NCBI RefSeq assembly: GCF_015711605.1
Contig: NZ_JABTEZ010000003.1
Coordinates: forward strand, 186,001 to 250,000
DNA: 64,000 nt
Reading direction: 5' to 3'
Source: Planomonospora sp. ID67723
Lineage (GTDB): Bacteria; Actinomycetota; Actinomycetes; Streptosporangiales; Streptosporangiaceae
This document shows positions 37,558 through 45,779 of this stretch, piece by piece; the first letter of the stretch is position 1, and each line of letters begins with the position of its first letter. The notes below the pieces were generated by a model, which saw nothing but the letters and a program-made list of their open reading frames with translations, searched no databases and was not told the DNA's origin. The position numbers and the translations under genes are program-made.

Positions 37558-39453
37558 GTGGTGAGCGGCTGCGACGAGAGGGACCCCGCAGCGGTCCCGT
37601 TCCCGCCGGAACCGGGCAGCGCGCGTGAATGGTGCGCGGTGGCGGTCGCCCGGCTGGGCAGGGACCAGCCCGAGGCCGCTCTGGAGGCCGCCCGGCGGGC
37701 GGTGGAGGGCGATCCCCGGTCCGGGGCGGAGGACGCGGCCGAGTGGGGGTACCGCATCGCCAGCCTCGCCTTCGAGAGGCTCGGCCGGGACGCGGAGTCC
37801 GTGGCCGCCGCGGAGGAGGCCGTACGGCTGGCGCCGGGCTCCTGGGCCGCGCGGCTGCGCCTGGGCACGGCCCTGCGCCGGATCCCCGGGCGCTGGAAGG
37901 AGGCCTGGGCCCAGGCCGGGCGGGCCGTGCGCTACGCCCCCGAGGAGCCCGGCCCGCACGTGCTCGTCGGCGACCTGTCACTCCTGCGCGGGGAGTACCG
38001 GCAGGCCAGGAACGCCTACCGGCAGGCGCTGCACCGCGTGGACGACCATCCCGGCGCGCGGATCAACCTGGGCCTGACGTTCCTGCGCTGGGAACGATCC
38101 AGGGGGCACCACGATCCGGCCTGGCCGGTCGACCCGCGCGCGACCGGGCGGGCGCGGCGCGCGCTGGAGGTGTGGTCCCGGCAGGTCCGGGTCCTGCTCG
38201 CGGCGGCGCTCCTGGCGGTCGCCACCGCCGTCGCCGCCGGCCCGAGCCTGGTCGGAGAGGCCAGAACCGGCGGGGGAGCGGTGCTCGCCGCGGTCCTGGC
38301 GATCACCCTCCGCCAGGCCCACCGGGTCAGGCTCTGGTCCTACGTCCCCGCCATGCTCGTCCGTGACGTGTGGCTCGCCGTCGGCGTCTCGGTCACCCTG
38401 GTGGCGGTCGCGACCTACGTCGCGGCGCTCGCCACCCTTCCCGGCGCCGCGACCACGCTCGCCTCCGGCTCCCCGGCGGAGCTCGCGCGGAGCCCGTGGT
38501 CGGTCCCGGCAGGCCTGGTGCTCTTCAACGGGGCCGCCGTGCTCGTCGTGCGCACGCTGACCGAGGCCTGGCGGGGACGGCCGGTCAGGGCGCTGGCCGA
38601 GTTCGCCGCGGCGGGCGGGGACCGAACGGCCCGGCGCGACACCGACGTGACGCTCTGGCTGGTGGCGGTCCGGGCCTGGTCGGCGTTGGCCGCGGTCGCG
38701 GGGGCCGCCCTGATCCTGTCGGACTCCCGGTGGGCGCTCCCGGCGCTCGCCGTGCCGGGCGCACTGCGCTGGGCGCACGACAGGGCGGGACGGGCCTCCG
38801 GCGGGCACCGGGGGCCGGCCGGGGACCGCTGGCTCACCGGTGTGACGGCCCTGCTCGTCGCGGCTTCGCTCGCGCTCGGCGCGGCGGCGGCCGTACGGGC
38901 TCTGGAACTCCCCGATCGGTTCGACCGCTGGGCGTGGCAGGCGGGGATCGGGGCCCTGGTGACGGTGGTGGCCGCCTACGTCATCAGGTCGGCCCGGGCG
39001 TGGTGGCGGGGTGCGCCCGGGCCGTGGCGGGGCTCGCTGGTCATGTGCGAGAACTGCGGCCGCGGCCTGCCCGGCGACGTGGGGCCGCCGGTCGGGCTCA
39101 GCGGGCAGGTGCGCCAGGCCCTCACCGGTGCGCGCGGGGTGGTGCTCGCCTACGCCGACCAGACGGGGCCGCGGGCGCTGGCCGTCGGCTCGGTCGGCTC
39201 GGTGGGACCGGGCGGGGAGCTCCGCCTGATCGCCGCCGACGACGCCTGGCGGGCGGCGGAGCGCGACCCGAGGGTGGCGGTGTTCGTCAGCGACCCGCTG
39301 GACCGGCGTTTCTGGGCCGAGGTACGCGGCATCGCGATCGCCGACGCCGAGGCCGACGTGCTCCGGGTCACCCCCAAGCACGTCGTGGTCGGCGAGTATC
39401 CCGGACGCCACCAGGGCCGGGTGCGCCCGCGGGACGGCAGGCCCTCGCGCTGA
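37558..39453 (+). CDS. TPR / polytopic membrane / flavin-reductase-like split-barrel protein
   Basis: 631 residues in three parts. Residues ~20-180 are tetratricopeptide-like helical repeats (A..AARRAVEGDP, A..AAEEAVRLAPGSW, ARNAYRQALHR). Residues ~205-490 carry about seven to eight membrane helices. The last ~135 residues, opening with CENCGRGLP, look like a pyridoxamine-phosphate-oxidase-type split barrel (ARGVVLAYADQTGPRALAVG ... DPRVAVFVSDPLDRRFWAEV). I do not know this combination as a named family. GTG starts at 37558 or 37561. The next gene, a membrane-anchored twin AAA+ ATPase, is co-directional and may be a partner. Confidence 0.7.
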   Translation: MVSGCDERDPAAVPFPPEPGSAREWCAVAVARLGRDQPEAALEAARRAVEGDPRSGAEDAAEWGYRIASLAFERLGRDAESVAAAEEAVRLAPGSWAARLRLGTALRRIPGRWKEAWAQAGRAVRYAPEEPGPHVLVGDLSLLRGEYRQARNAYRQALHRVDDHPGARINLGLTFLRWERSRGHHDPAWPVDPRATGRARRALEVWSRQVRVLLAAALLAVATAVAAGPSLVGEARTGGGAVLAAVLAITLRQAHRVRLWSYVPAMLVRDVWLAVGVSVTLVAVATYVAALATLPGAATTLASGSPAELARSPWSVPAGLVLFNGAAVLVVRTLTEAWRGRPVRALAEFAAAGGDRTARRDTDVTLWLVAVRAWSALAAVAGAALILSDSRWALPALAVPGALRWAHDRAGRASGGHRGPAGDRWLTGVTALLVAASLALGAAAAVRALELPDRFDRWAWQAGIGALVTVVAAYVIRSARAWWRGAPGPWRGSLVMCENCGRGLPGDVGPPVGLSGQVRQALTGARGVVLAYADQTGPRALAVGSVGSVGPGGELRLIAADDAWRAAERDPRVAVFVSDPLDRRFWAEVRGIAIADAEADVLRVTPKHVVVGEYPGRHQGRVRPRDGRPSR

Positions 39454-39531
39454 GAGGCGGCGGAGGGCGTGCCGGGTGCCCCGGCGGAGTCGGCCGCCCG
39501 CCCGGCGGGAGGCGGCCGATCCGGCGCGAAC

Positions 39532-39563
39532 GTCACCGGCCGGAGGGCTGACTCGCCGGTGAC
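39532..39563 (+). terminator. hairpin after the TPR membrane protein
   Basis: GTCACCGGC/GCCGGTGAC, 9-bp arms with a 14-nt loop, about 80 bp after the stop. It separates this gene from the AAA+ gene, which has its own TATAAC -10 at 39668-39673. Confidence 0.45.
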
Positions 39564-39696
39564 ATTCCCATTCACGGGATTCGCCCGATCCCACACGGTT
39601 ACCGGATTGTTCCGCAGGGACGGCGTGGCGCACCGCGCGGGCACGCCCAAATCCCCTCCCGGTGCGGTATAACCGGGGGCGGACCGGGGAGGCGGG

Positions 39697-42036
39697 ATGC
39701 GGGACTCCGACAGGGCCAGGCCGGCCGGGCGGGCGGCGGCACGGGAACTGTTCGAACAAGTACGGACGCGCTACTTCCACCTTGCCCCCGCGCTGCGTCG
39801 GTTGATCTACGTCGCGGTCCTGCTCACCGCGATCGTCCTGGCCACGGCGCTGAGCTGGGACCCGATCACCACGCTCCTCCTGACGGGCGCGCTGCTCGGC
39901 TTCACGGCGCTGACGCTGCGCTTCCCCCGCGCCGCCGCCACCGCGCTGGTCCTGGCCGCCTGGGTGCTGCCGTCACCGATCCTCACCGGCGTGTACGGCG
40001 GGCAGTCGCTCGTTCTCGGCATGCTCCTGCTCCTGGGCGTGGCCGTGGCGGGGGCCGCCCACCTCATCCGCTGGGTCCCGCCCTGGCTGACCACGCTGGC
40101 GGCGCTGCTCCCCGCCGGGGTGACGATCTTCGTGATGGCCTTCCTCGCGCCCGCCGCCGGCATGTGGGCGGGATACGCCGTGGCCGGCGCGGTGCTGGTC
40201 TACCGTTTCGTCCAGGCCCGTCAGGCCAGGACGACGCTGACCGTGCGGGAGCAGCCGGTCAGGGTCCGGATCCAGGAGGGCGGGCAGCCGTCCCCGGCGA
40301 CCGGCGGCAGGTCCGCGCCGCCGCCGATCTCGGTGGAGGAGGCGCTCGGAGAACTGGACGCCATGATCGGCCTGGCCCCGGTCAAGGAGCAGGTCCGCTC
40401 CATCGCGGCCTCGATCGAGGCCTCCCGCCTGCGCAAGGAGGCGGGATACTCCACCGAGCCGCCGATGGGCCACTTCGTGTTCGTCGGCCCGCCCGGCACC
40501 GGCAAGACCAGCGTGGCCAGGACCGTCGCGAAGATCTTCTATGCCTTCGGCCTGCTGGAGACGCCCTACGTGGTGGAGGCGCAGCGCGCCGACCTCGTCG
40601 GGGAGTTCCTCGGGGCCACCGCGATCAAGACGAACGAGCTGATCGACCGGGCGCTGGGCGGGGTCCTCTTCATCGACGAGGCCTACAGCCTGATCAACTC
40701 CGGTGACGGCCAGCCCGACCGGTTCGGGGCGGAGGCCGTGCAGACCCTGCTCAAGCGGGCCGAGGACGACCGCGACCGGCTGATCGTCATCCTGGCCGGA
40801 TACGAGAAGGAGATGACCTCCTTCCTGGCCTCCAACCCCGGCCTGTCCAGCAGGTTCGCCACCCGGGTCCGCTTCCCCGGATACGCCCCGGGCGAGCTGC
40901 TGGAGATCACCGAGCTGCTGCAGCGGCGGCGCGGCGACCGGATGTCCGACGACGCCCGGCCCGCGCTCCTGGCCAGGTTCGACGACGTCCACCGCCGCGG
41001 TCTCGTCGACGAGCTGGGCAACGCCCGGTTCGTCCGCAGCCTGGTGGAGGCCACCGCGCAGGCGCGCGACGTGCGGGTGGTCGGCGCGGGCGGCTCGCCC
41101 ACCGCCGAGGACCTGGTGACCACCACCGCGCCGGACGTGGCGAAGGCGTTCGACGAGCTCACCGCCCGTTACCGCGGCTACCAGGCCACGCCGAGCCTGC
41201 AGGAGGCCCTCGCCGACCTCGACCGGATGGCCGGCCTGGAGCCGGTCAAGCGCCAGGTGCACGCGATCGCCGCCCAGCTGCGGGTGGCCAGGATGCGCCA
41301 GGAGCGCGGCCTGCCCACCCCGCCGCAGATGCGGCACTTCGTCTTCACCGGGCCGCCGGGCACCGGCAAGACCACCGTCGCGCGCATCCTCGGCCGCATC
41401 TTCGCCGCGCTGGGCCTGCTCTCCCGCCCGGACGTGGTGGAGGCGCAGCGCGCCGATCTGGTCGGCCAGCACCTCGGGGCCACCGCGATCAAGACGAACG
41501 AGCTGGTGGACCGGGCGCTGGGCGGGGTCCTCTTCATCGACGAGGCCTACAGCCTGGTCAACAGCGGATACGCCGGAGGCGACGCGTTCGGCTCCGAGGC
41601 CGTGCAGACCCTGCTCAAGCGGGCCGAGGACGACCGCGACCGACTGGTGATCATCCTGGCCGGATACGAGCGGGAGACGGCCGCGTTCCTGTCCAGCAAC
41701 CCCGGTCTGGCCAGCCGGTTCAACCAGCGGGTGCGGTTCCCCTCCTACACGCCGGGCGAGCTGGCCGAGATCGCCGAGTTGCTCGCCGAGACCTCGGGGG
41801 ACGGTTTCGACGACGACGCACGCCAGGACCTGGCCGAGGTCTTCACCTGGGTCTGCGAGGACGGGCTGATCGACGGCCTGGGCAACGGCCGCTTCGCCCG
41901 CTCGCTGTTCGAGCGTGCCGCGATGCGCCGCGACGTGCGTCTGGCCGCCCTGGGCGGCACCGCCAGCGCCGCCGACCTGACCACGATCACCAGCGCCGAC
42001 GTGCGGGCCGCGGTGGACGAGCTCTCCGGTCGCTGA
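39697..42036 (+). CDS. membrane-anchored tandem AAA+ ATPase (CbbX/SpoVK type)
   Basis: 779 residues. Four to six hydrophobic segments in ~35-175, then two complete AAA+ modules of the CbbX/SpoVK/EccA class. Walker A GPPGTGKT occurs twice (Lys270 and Lys558), Walker B as FIDEAYSL twice, and sensor/arginine-finger segments as NPGL(S/A)SRF twice. Both modules should hydrolyse ATP and remodel a substrate protein at the membrane. The two modules share near-identical DNA over the pore-loop to Walker B stretch (about 40569-40700 and 41437-41568), suggesting gene conversion. GGGGAGG precedes ATG 39697. The partner is unknown; the preceding TPR membrane protein is a candidate. Confidence 0.9.
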   Translation: MRDSDRARPAGRAAARELFEQVRTRYFHLAPALRRLIYVAVLLTAIVLATALSWDPITTLLLTGALLGFTALTLRFPRAAATALVLAAWVLPSPILTGVYGGQSLVLGMLLLLGVAVAGAAHLIRWVPPWLTTLAALLPAGVTIFVMAFLAPAAGMWAGYAVAGAVLVYRFVQARQARTTLTVREQPVRVRIQEGGQPSPATGGRSAPPPISVEEALGELDAMIGLAPVKEQVRSIAASIEASRLRKEAGYSTEPPMGHFVFVGPPGTGKTSVARTVAKIFYAFGLLETPYVVEAQRADLVGEFLGATAIKTNELIDRALGGVLFIDEAYSLINSGDGQPDRFGAEAVQTLLKRAEDDRDRLIVILAGYEKEMTSFLASNPGLSSRFATRVRFPGYAPGELLEITELLQRRRGDRMSDDARPALLARFDDVHRRGLVDELGNARFVRSLVEATAQARDVRVVGAGGSPTAEDLVTTTAPDVAKAFDELTARYRGYQATPSLQEALADLDRMAGLEPVKRQVHAIAAQLRVARMRQERGLPTPPQMRHFVFTGPPGTGKTTVARILGRIFAALGLLSRPDVVEAQRADLVGQHLGATAIKTNELVDRALGGVLFIDEAYSLVNSGYAGGDAFGSEAVQTLLKRAEDDRDRLVIILAGYERETAAFLSSNPGLASRFNQRVRFPSYTPGELAEIAELLAETSGDGFDDDARQDLAEVFTWVCEDGLIDGLGNGRFARSLFERAAMRRDVRLAALGGTASAADLTTITSADVRAAVDELSGR

Positions 42037-42098
42037 ACCCGCCGTGCCGGTTCCGGCCGCGGGCGGGAAGTGTCGGTCCCGGGGTATAGGAACGCACC

Positions 42099-43214
42099 AT
42101 GACGATCTCGGTGACCTGGCCCCAGGTGCTCGCGTGGCGGTTGAAACGGCAGTTCGCAGATCCGGTGGCCGGGGCGGACGCGGTCTCGGTGGTCAGGCGG
42201 CTGACCGGGGTGCAGGCCCAGGTGGCGTCATCGGCCGAGCTCGCGGTCGCCGTACGGCAGGCGCGGCCCCGGCGCGGCGAGGTCGGCGAGGCCCTGTGGC
42301 GGGAGCGCACACTGGTCAAGACCTGGACGGCGCGCGGCACGCTCCACCTCGTCCCGGCCGACGAGCTGGCCTGCTACGCCGCGGTCCTCGGCTCGTTCCG
42401 CACCTGGGACAAGGGGTCGTGGCAGCGGGGGCACGGCGTGACCGCGGCGGAGGTCGCGGCCATCCTCGACGCCGTCCCCCGGGCGCTCGCGGGCCGGACC
42501 CTCACCCGGGAGGAACTGGTCGAGGGCGTTCTCGAGGTCACCGGCGACGTCCACCTGCAGGAGGCGCTCGCCTCGGGCTGGGGCGCGCTGCTCAAACCGC
42601 TCAGTTTCCTCGGCGAGCTCTGCTACGGCCCGCCGCGCGAGGGCCGGGTCACCTTCGTCAGCCCCCGCGACTGGGTGCCCGGCTGGCCGCCCGCGCTGCC
42701 CTCGGCGGAGGAGGGCGGCCTGACCCTGGTCCGCTCCTTCCTCGGCGCGCACGGTCCCGGCGCTCCCGAGACCTTCGACTCCTGGCTCTACCGGGGCGCC
42801 GCCCGCAAGGCGACACTGCGCGGCTGGTTCCGCGACCTCACCCCCGAGCTGGCCGAGGTCGAGGTGGAGGGCCGCCCCATGGTCCTGCTCGCCGAGCACC
42901 TCGACGACCTGGCCGCGACGGCGCCCGCCACCGGCGTGCACCTGCTGCCTGGGTTCGACCAGTACATCCTGGGTGCTCCCCGCGACCTCGAACCCCTGCT
43001 GCCCAAGGAGGTCAAGGCCAAGGTCAGCCGCGCGGCCGGGTGGGTCTCGCCGGTGGTGGTCCATCGCGGCCGGGTGGCCGGGGTCTGGGAGGCCAAGGAC
43101 GGTGAGATCATCCTCGATCTGTTCGAGGACGTGCCGTCCGCAGCGCTGAGAGCCGAGACCGAGCGCGTCGCGGGGCTTCTCGGACAGGGCGCCGGTCACG
43201 GCGCCGCCCGGTGA
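42099..43214 (+). CDS. winged-helix protein of the HTH_42 / AlkZ-like family
   Basis: 371 residues, single domain of tandem winged helices. Near the N-terminus GVQAQ places Gln39-x-Gln41 where AlkZ-type DNA glycosylases have their catalytic Q-x-Q/D motif. TARGTLHLVPADE follows, as in the family, which includes AlkZ/YcaQ interstrand-crosslink glycosylases and many uncharacterised actinomycete members. It may repair DNA damaged by a genotoxin, but that activity cannot be read from sequence. It starts 63 bp after the AAA+ gene. Confidence 0.85.
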   Translation: MTISVTWPQVLAWRLKRQFADPVAGADAVSVVRRLTGVQAQVASSAELAVAVRQARPRRGEVGEALWRERTLVKTWTARGTLHLVPADELACYAAVLGSFRTWDKGSWQRGHGVTAAEVAAILDAVPRALAGRTLTREELVEGVLEVTGDVHLQEALASGWGALLKPLSFLGELCYGPPREGRVTFVSPRDWVPGWPPALPSAEEGGLTLVRSFLGAHGPGAPETFDSWLYRGAARKATLRGWFRDLTPELAEVEVEGRPMVLLAEHLDDLAATAPATGVHLLPGFDQYILGAPRDLEPLLPKEVKAKVSRAAGWVSPVVVHRGRVAGVWEAKDGEIILDLFEDVPSAALRAETERVAGLLGQGAGHGAAR

Positions 43215-43334
43215 ACCTCCGCCGGCAGCCGGGCGTATGCCGAGACCACAGGTGAGCTCCCGATTCTGCGCCAGGCGAGGACCAGGCGGCTCGGCGTTCC
43301 GGCGGGCAGGGGGAGGGACGGCCCGGCGGAGCCG

Positions 43335-44255
43335 TCAGAGACGGAAGCGGACCGTGTCCCCCGGGCGGAGCTGGGCGGCACGCGGCAGATCCGCGGGAGT
43401 CAGGACGGCGATGACGGGGTAGCCGCCGGTCGGCGGGTGGTCGGCGAGGAACACGATCGGCTGCCCGTCCGGCGGCACCTGCAGGGCCCCGGCGACCACG
43501 CCCTCGCTCGGCAGTTCCCCGCCCCTGACCCGCTCCAGCGCGGCCCCGCGCAGCCGCACGCCGACCCGGTTGCTGTCCTGGCTCACTTCGTACGGCCCCG
43601 CGCACAGGGCGGCCGTCGCCCCCGGGGCGAACCAGTCGTCCCGGGGGCCGGGGAGGACCCGCAGCACGCGGGAGGTGACAGGACGGGGCGGGGCCGCGTC
43701 CACCGTGATCTGCGGCAGGGTGAGGGCCGGGCCCACGGGCAGCAGCCGGCCGGGGGCGAGCGGGGCGGGACCGAGTCCCGAGAGCGAGTCCGTCGAGCGG
43801 CTGCCCAGGACCGGCGGCACGTCCACGCCGCCGCGGACCGCGAGATAGGTCCGCAGCCCGGCCGTGGGCGTCCCCAGCCGGACCCGTCCGCCGGCCGGCA
43901 CCCAGAACGGCGCGCACATCCCCGCCCGCGTGTTCCGGAGGTGCTCCGCTCCCGGGTCCGGACGGGGCCCCGCCGGGCCCGGGAGGCGCCTCGGCGCGGA
44001 GCCGGGCACGAGCAGCTCGACGGGGCACGGAGCGCCCGTGACCGCGACCCACGCTCCGGCGGAGAACCCCAGGTGGCATCCGCCGAACGTCAGCTCGATC
44101 CCCGCCGCGCCCTCCGGGTTCCCCACGAGACGGTTGGCCAGCCGCAGGCTCGGCGCGTCGGCGGCGCCGGAACGGGGCACGCCGAGATGGCCGTACCCGG
44201 GGCGGCCCAGGTCCTGCACGGTGGCGTACGGCCCGGACGCGAGCACCTCGATCAT
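43335..44255 (-). CDS. pxpC: 5-oxoprolinase subunit C
   Basis: 306 residues, biotin-dependent-carboxyltransferase / allophanate hydrolase subunit 2 fold. Motifs include TVQDLGRPGYGHLGVPRSGA and PASL-type helix SLRLANRLVGN at the start and FLADHPPTGGYPVIAVL near the end, all characteristic of PxpC/KipA. With PxpA and PxpB it forms the ATP-dependent 5-oxoproline-cleaving enzyme that yields glutamate. A Pro/Arg-rich stretch around residues 88-110 (RRLPGPAGPRPDPGAEH) looks like an insertion compared with what I recall of the family. It is separated from pxpB by 85 bp. Confidence 0.92.
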   Translation of the reverse strand: MIEVLASGPYATVQDLGRPGYGHLGVPRSGAADAPSLRLANRLVGNPEGAAGIELTFGGCHLGFSAGAWVAVTGAPCPVELLVPGSAPRRLPGPAGPRPDPGAEHLRNTRAGMCAPFWVPAGGRVRLGTPTAGLRTYLAVRGGVDVPPVLGSRSTDSLSGLGPAPLAPGRLLPVGPALTLPQITVDAAPPRPVTSRVLRVLPGPRDDWFAPGATAALCAGPYEVSQDSNRVGVRLRGAALERVRGGELPSEGVVAGALQVPPDGQPIVFLADHPPTGGYPVIAVLTPADLPRAAQLRPGDTVRFRL

Positions 44256-44340
44256 GCGGTCGCCGGGCGTGGGAGGACACGGACGGACTCCCGCTGGGAC
44301 TCCCGCCGGGGCGCGCGGCAGGGGAGGGGCGGCAGGACCG

Positions 44341-45000
44341 TCATCCGGGCACCGCCCGGAAGCGCACCCGGGTGCCGGGGGTCAGCACGGCGGGCGGATC
44401 GGCGGTCGCGTCCCACACCGGCAGCGGGGAGCGGCCCAGCAGCCGCCATCCGCCCGGCGAGGCCGCGGGGTAGACCGCGGAGTAGGGGCCGGCGATCGCC
44501 ACCGCGCCGGCGGGCACCGAGGTCCGCGGCGTGGACAGCCGGGGCACGTGGAGCACCGGGTCCAGGCCGGTGAGATAGGCGAAGCCCGGGGCGAATCCCA
44601 GCCAGCCCGCCACGAGCTCCCTGCGGGTGTGCCGGTCGACCACCTCCTGCGGCGTCAGCCCGGTCAGCGCGGCCACCTCGGCGAGGTCGGCTCCGTCGTA
44701 GACCACCGGGACCGTCACGGTCCGCTCCGGCACGGAGGTCTCCGCGCCGGGGGCGCACGCCGCACGGGCGAGCAGGGACAGCAGCGAGCGGAGCCGGAGC
44801 GGGTCCGCGCCGGGCGCGACGACCAGCACGGTGGCGGGACCGGGAACGATCTCCGTCACGCCGGCCGGACGGTCGGCCCGCAGCAGCGCGTCCAGCCGGT
44901 GCGAGACCTCCAGCGCCCCGGTCTCCACCAGCAGGGCGTGCTCTCCGGCGCGCCGGATCACCGTGGTCTCCGGCTGGTCCGCTCCGGTCGCGCCGGTCAC
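44341..45000 (-). CDS. pxpB: 5-oxoprolinase subunit B
   Basis: 219 residues, allophanate hydrolase subunit 1 / KipI-like fold. Diagnostic segments are VTVPVVYDGADLAEVAALTG, GWLGFAPGFAYLTGLDP and VPAGAVAIAGPYSAVYPAAS. It pairs with PxpC as the catalytic pair that works with PxpA on 5-oxoproline. GTG 45000 has GGCGGAG upstream and lies 16 bp after the pxpA stop, so the genes are co-transcribed. Confidence 0.94.
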   Translation of the reverse strand: MTGATGADQPETTVIRRAGEHALLVETGALEVSHRLDALLRADRPAGVTEIVPGPATVLVVAPGADPLRLRSLLSLLARAACAPGAETSVPERTVTVPVVYDGADLAEVAALTGLTPQEVVDRHTRRELVAGWLGFAPGFAYLTGLDPVLHVPRLSTPRTSVPAGAVAIAGPYSAVYPAASPGGWRLLGRSPLPVWDATADPPAVLTPGTRVRFRAVPG

Positions 45001-45016
45001 CGCGGGTCTCCGCCCG

Positions 45017-45772
45017 TCATGCGAAGGCCCTGACGGTCACCCCGGCCTGGGTGAGGCCCTCGCGGACCGCGCGCGCCAGCCGTACGGCGCCGGGGGTGTC
45101 GCCGTGCACGCAGATCGAGCGCGCCTCCACCGGAACCTGGGAGCCGTCGACGGCGGTCACGACCCGGGCGGTCGCCATGCGCACGGCCCGGGCCGCGACC
45201 GTGTCGGGATCGTGGAGCACCGCGCCGGGGGAGCGCCGGGGGACCAGGGCGCCGGCGGGGGTGTAGGCGCGGTCGGCGAAGGCCTCGGCGACGGTGGTGA
45301 GCCCCTCCCCGGCGGCGACCTCGTGGACGGCCGAGCCCGGCAGGCTGAGCACCGGCAGGCTCTGGTCGTAGTCGGCCACGGCCGCCACGACCGCCGCGGC
45401 CTGCTCGGGATCGCGGCAGATCCGGTTGTAGAGCGCGCCGTGCGGCTTGACGTAGGAGACCCGCCCGCCCATCGCCCTGGCGATGCCGTCCACCGCCGCC
45501 AGCTGGTAGAGCACCTCGGCGCACAGGTCCTCCGGGTCCATCTCCATCTCGCGGCGCCCGAACCCGGCGAGGTCCCGGTAGGAGACCTGGGCCCCGATGC
45601 TCACGCCCCGGTCGACCGCGGCGGCGCAGGTGCGGCGGATCGTGGCCGGATCGCCCGCGTGGAAGCCGCAGGCGACGTTCGCGCTGGTCACCACGTCGAG
45701 CAGGGCCTCGTCGTCACCCAGCCGCCAGATGCCGAAGCCCTCACCGAGGTCGGCGTTGAGGTCGATCTCCAT
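45017..45772 (-). CDS. pxpA: 5-oxoprolinase subunit A (LamB/YcsF family)
   Basis: 251 residues. Opening motif DLNADLGEGFG, then SANVACGFHAGDP and VKPHGALYN, the conserved metal- and substrate-site segments of the LamB/YcsF family. PxpA with PxpBC disposes of 5-oxoproline formed spontaneously from glutamine/glutamate. ATG 45772 is 7 bp after the stop of the upstream gene and preceded by AGGTGAG, so this unit begins with that uncharacterised gene. Confidence 0.95.
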   Translation of the reverse strand: MEIDLNADLGEGFGIWRLGDDEALLDVVTSANVACGFHAGDPATIRRTCAAAVDRGVSIGAQVSYRDLAGFGRREMEMDPEDLCAEVLYQLAAVDGIARAMGGRVSYVKPHGALYNRICRDPEQAAAVVAAVADYDQSLPVLSLPGSAVHEVAAGEGLTTVAEAFADRAYTPAGALVPRRSPGAVLHDPDTVAARAVRMATARVVTAVDGSQVPVEARSICVHGDTPGAVRLARAVREGLTQAGVTVRAFA

Positions 45773-45779
45773 GGCTCAC

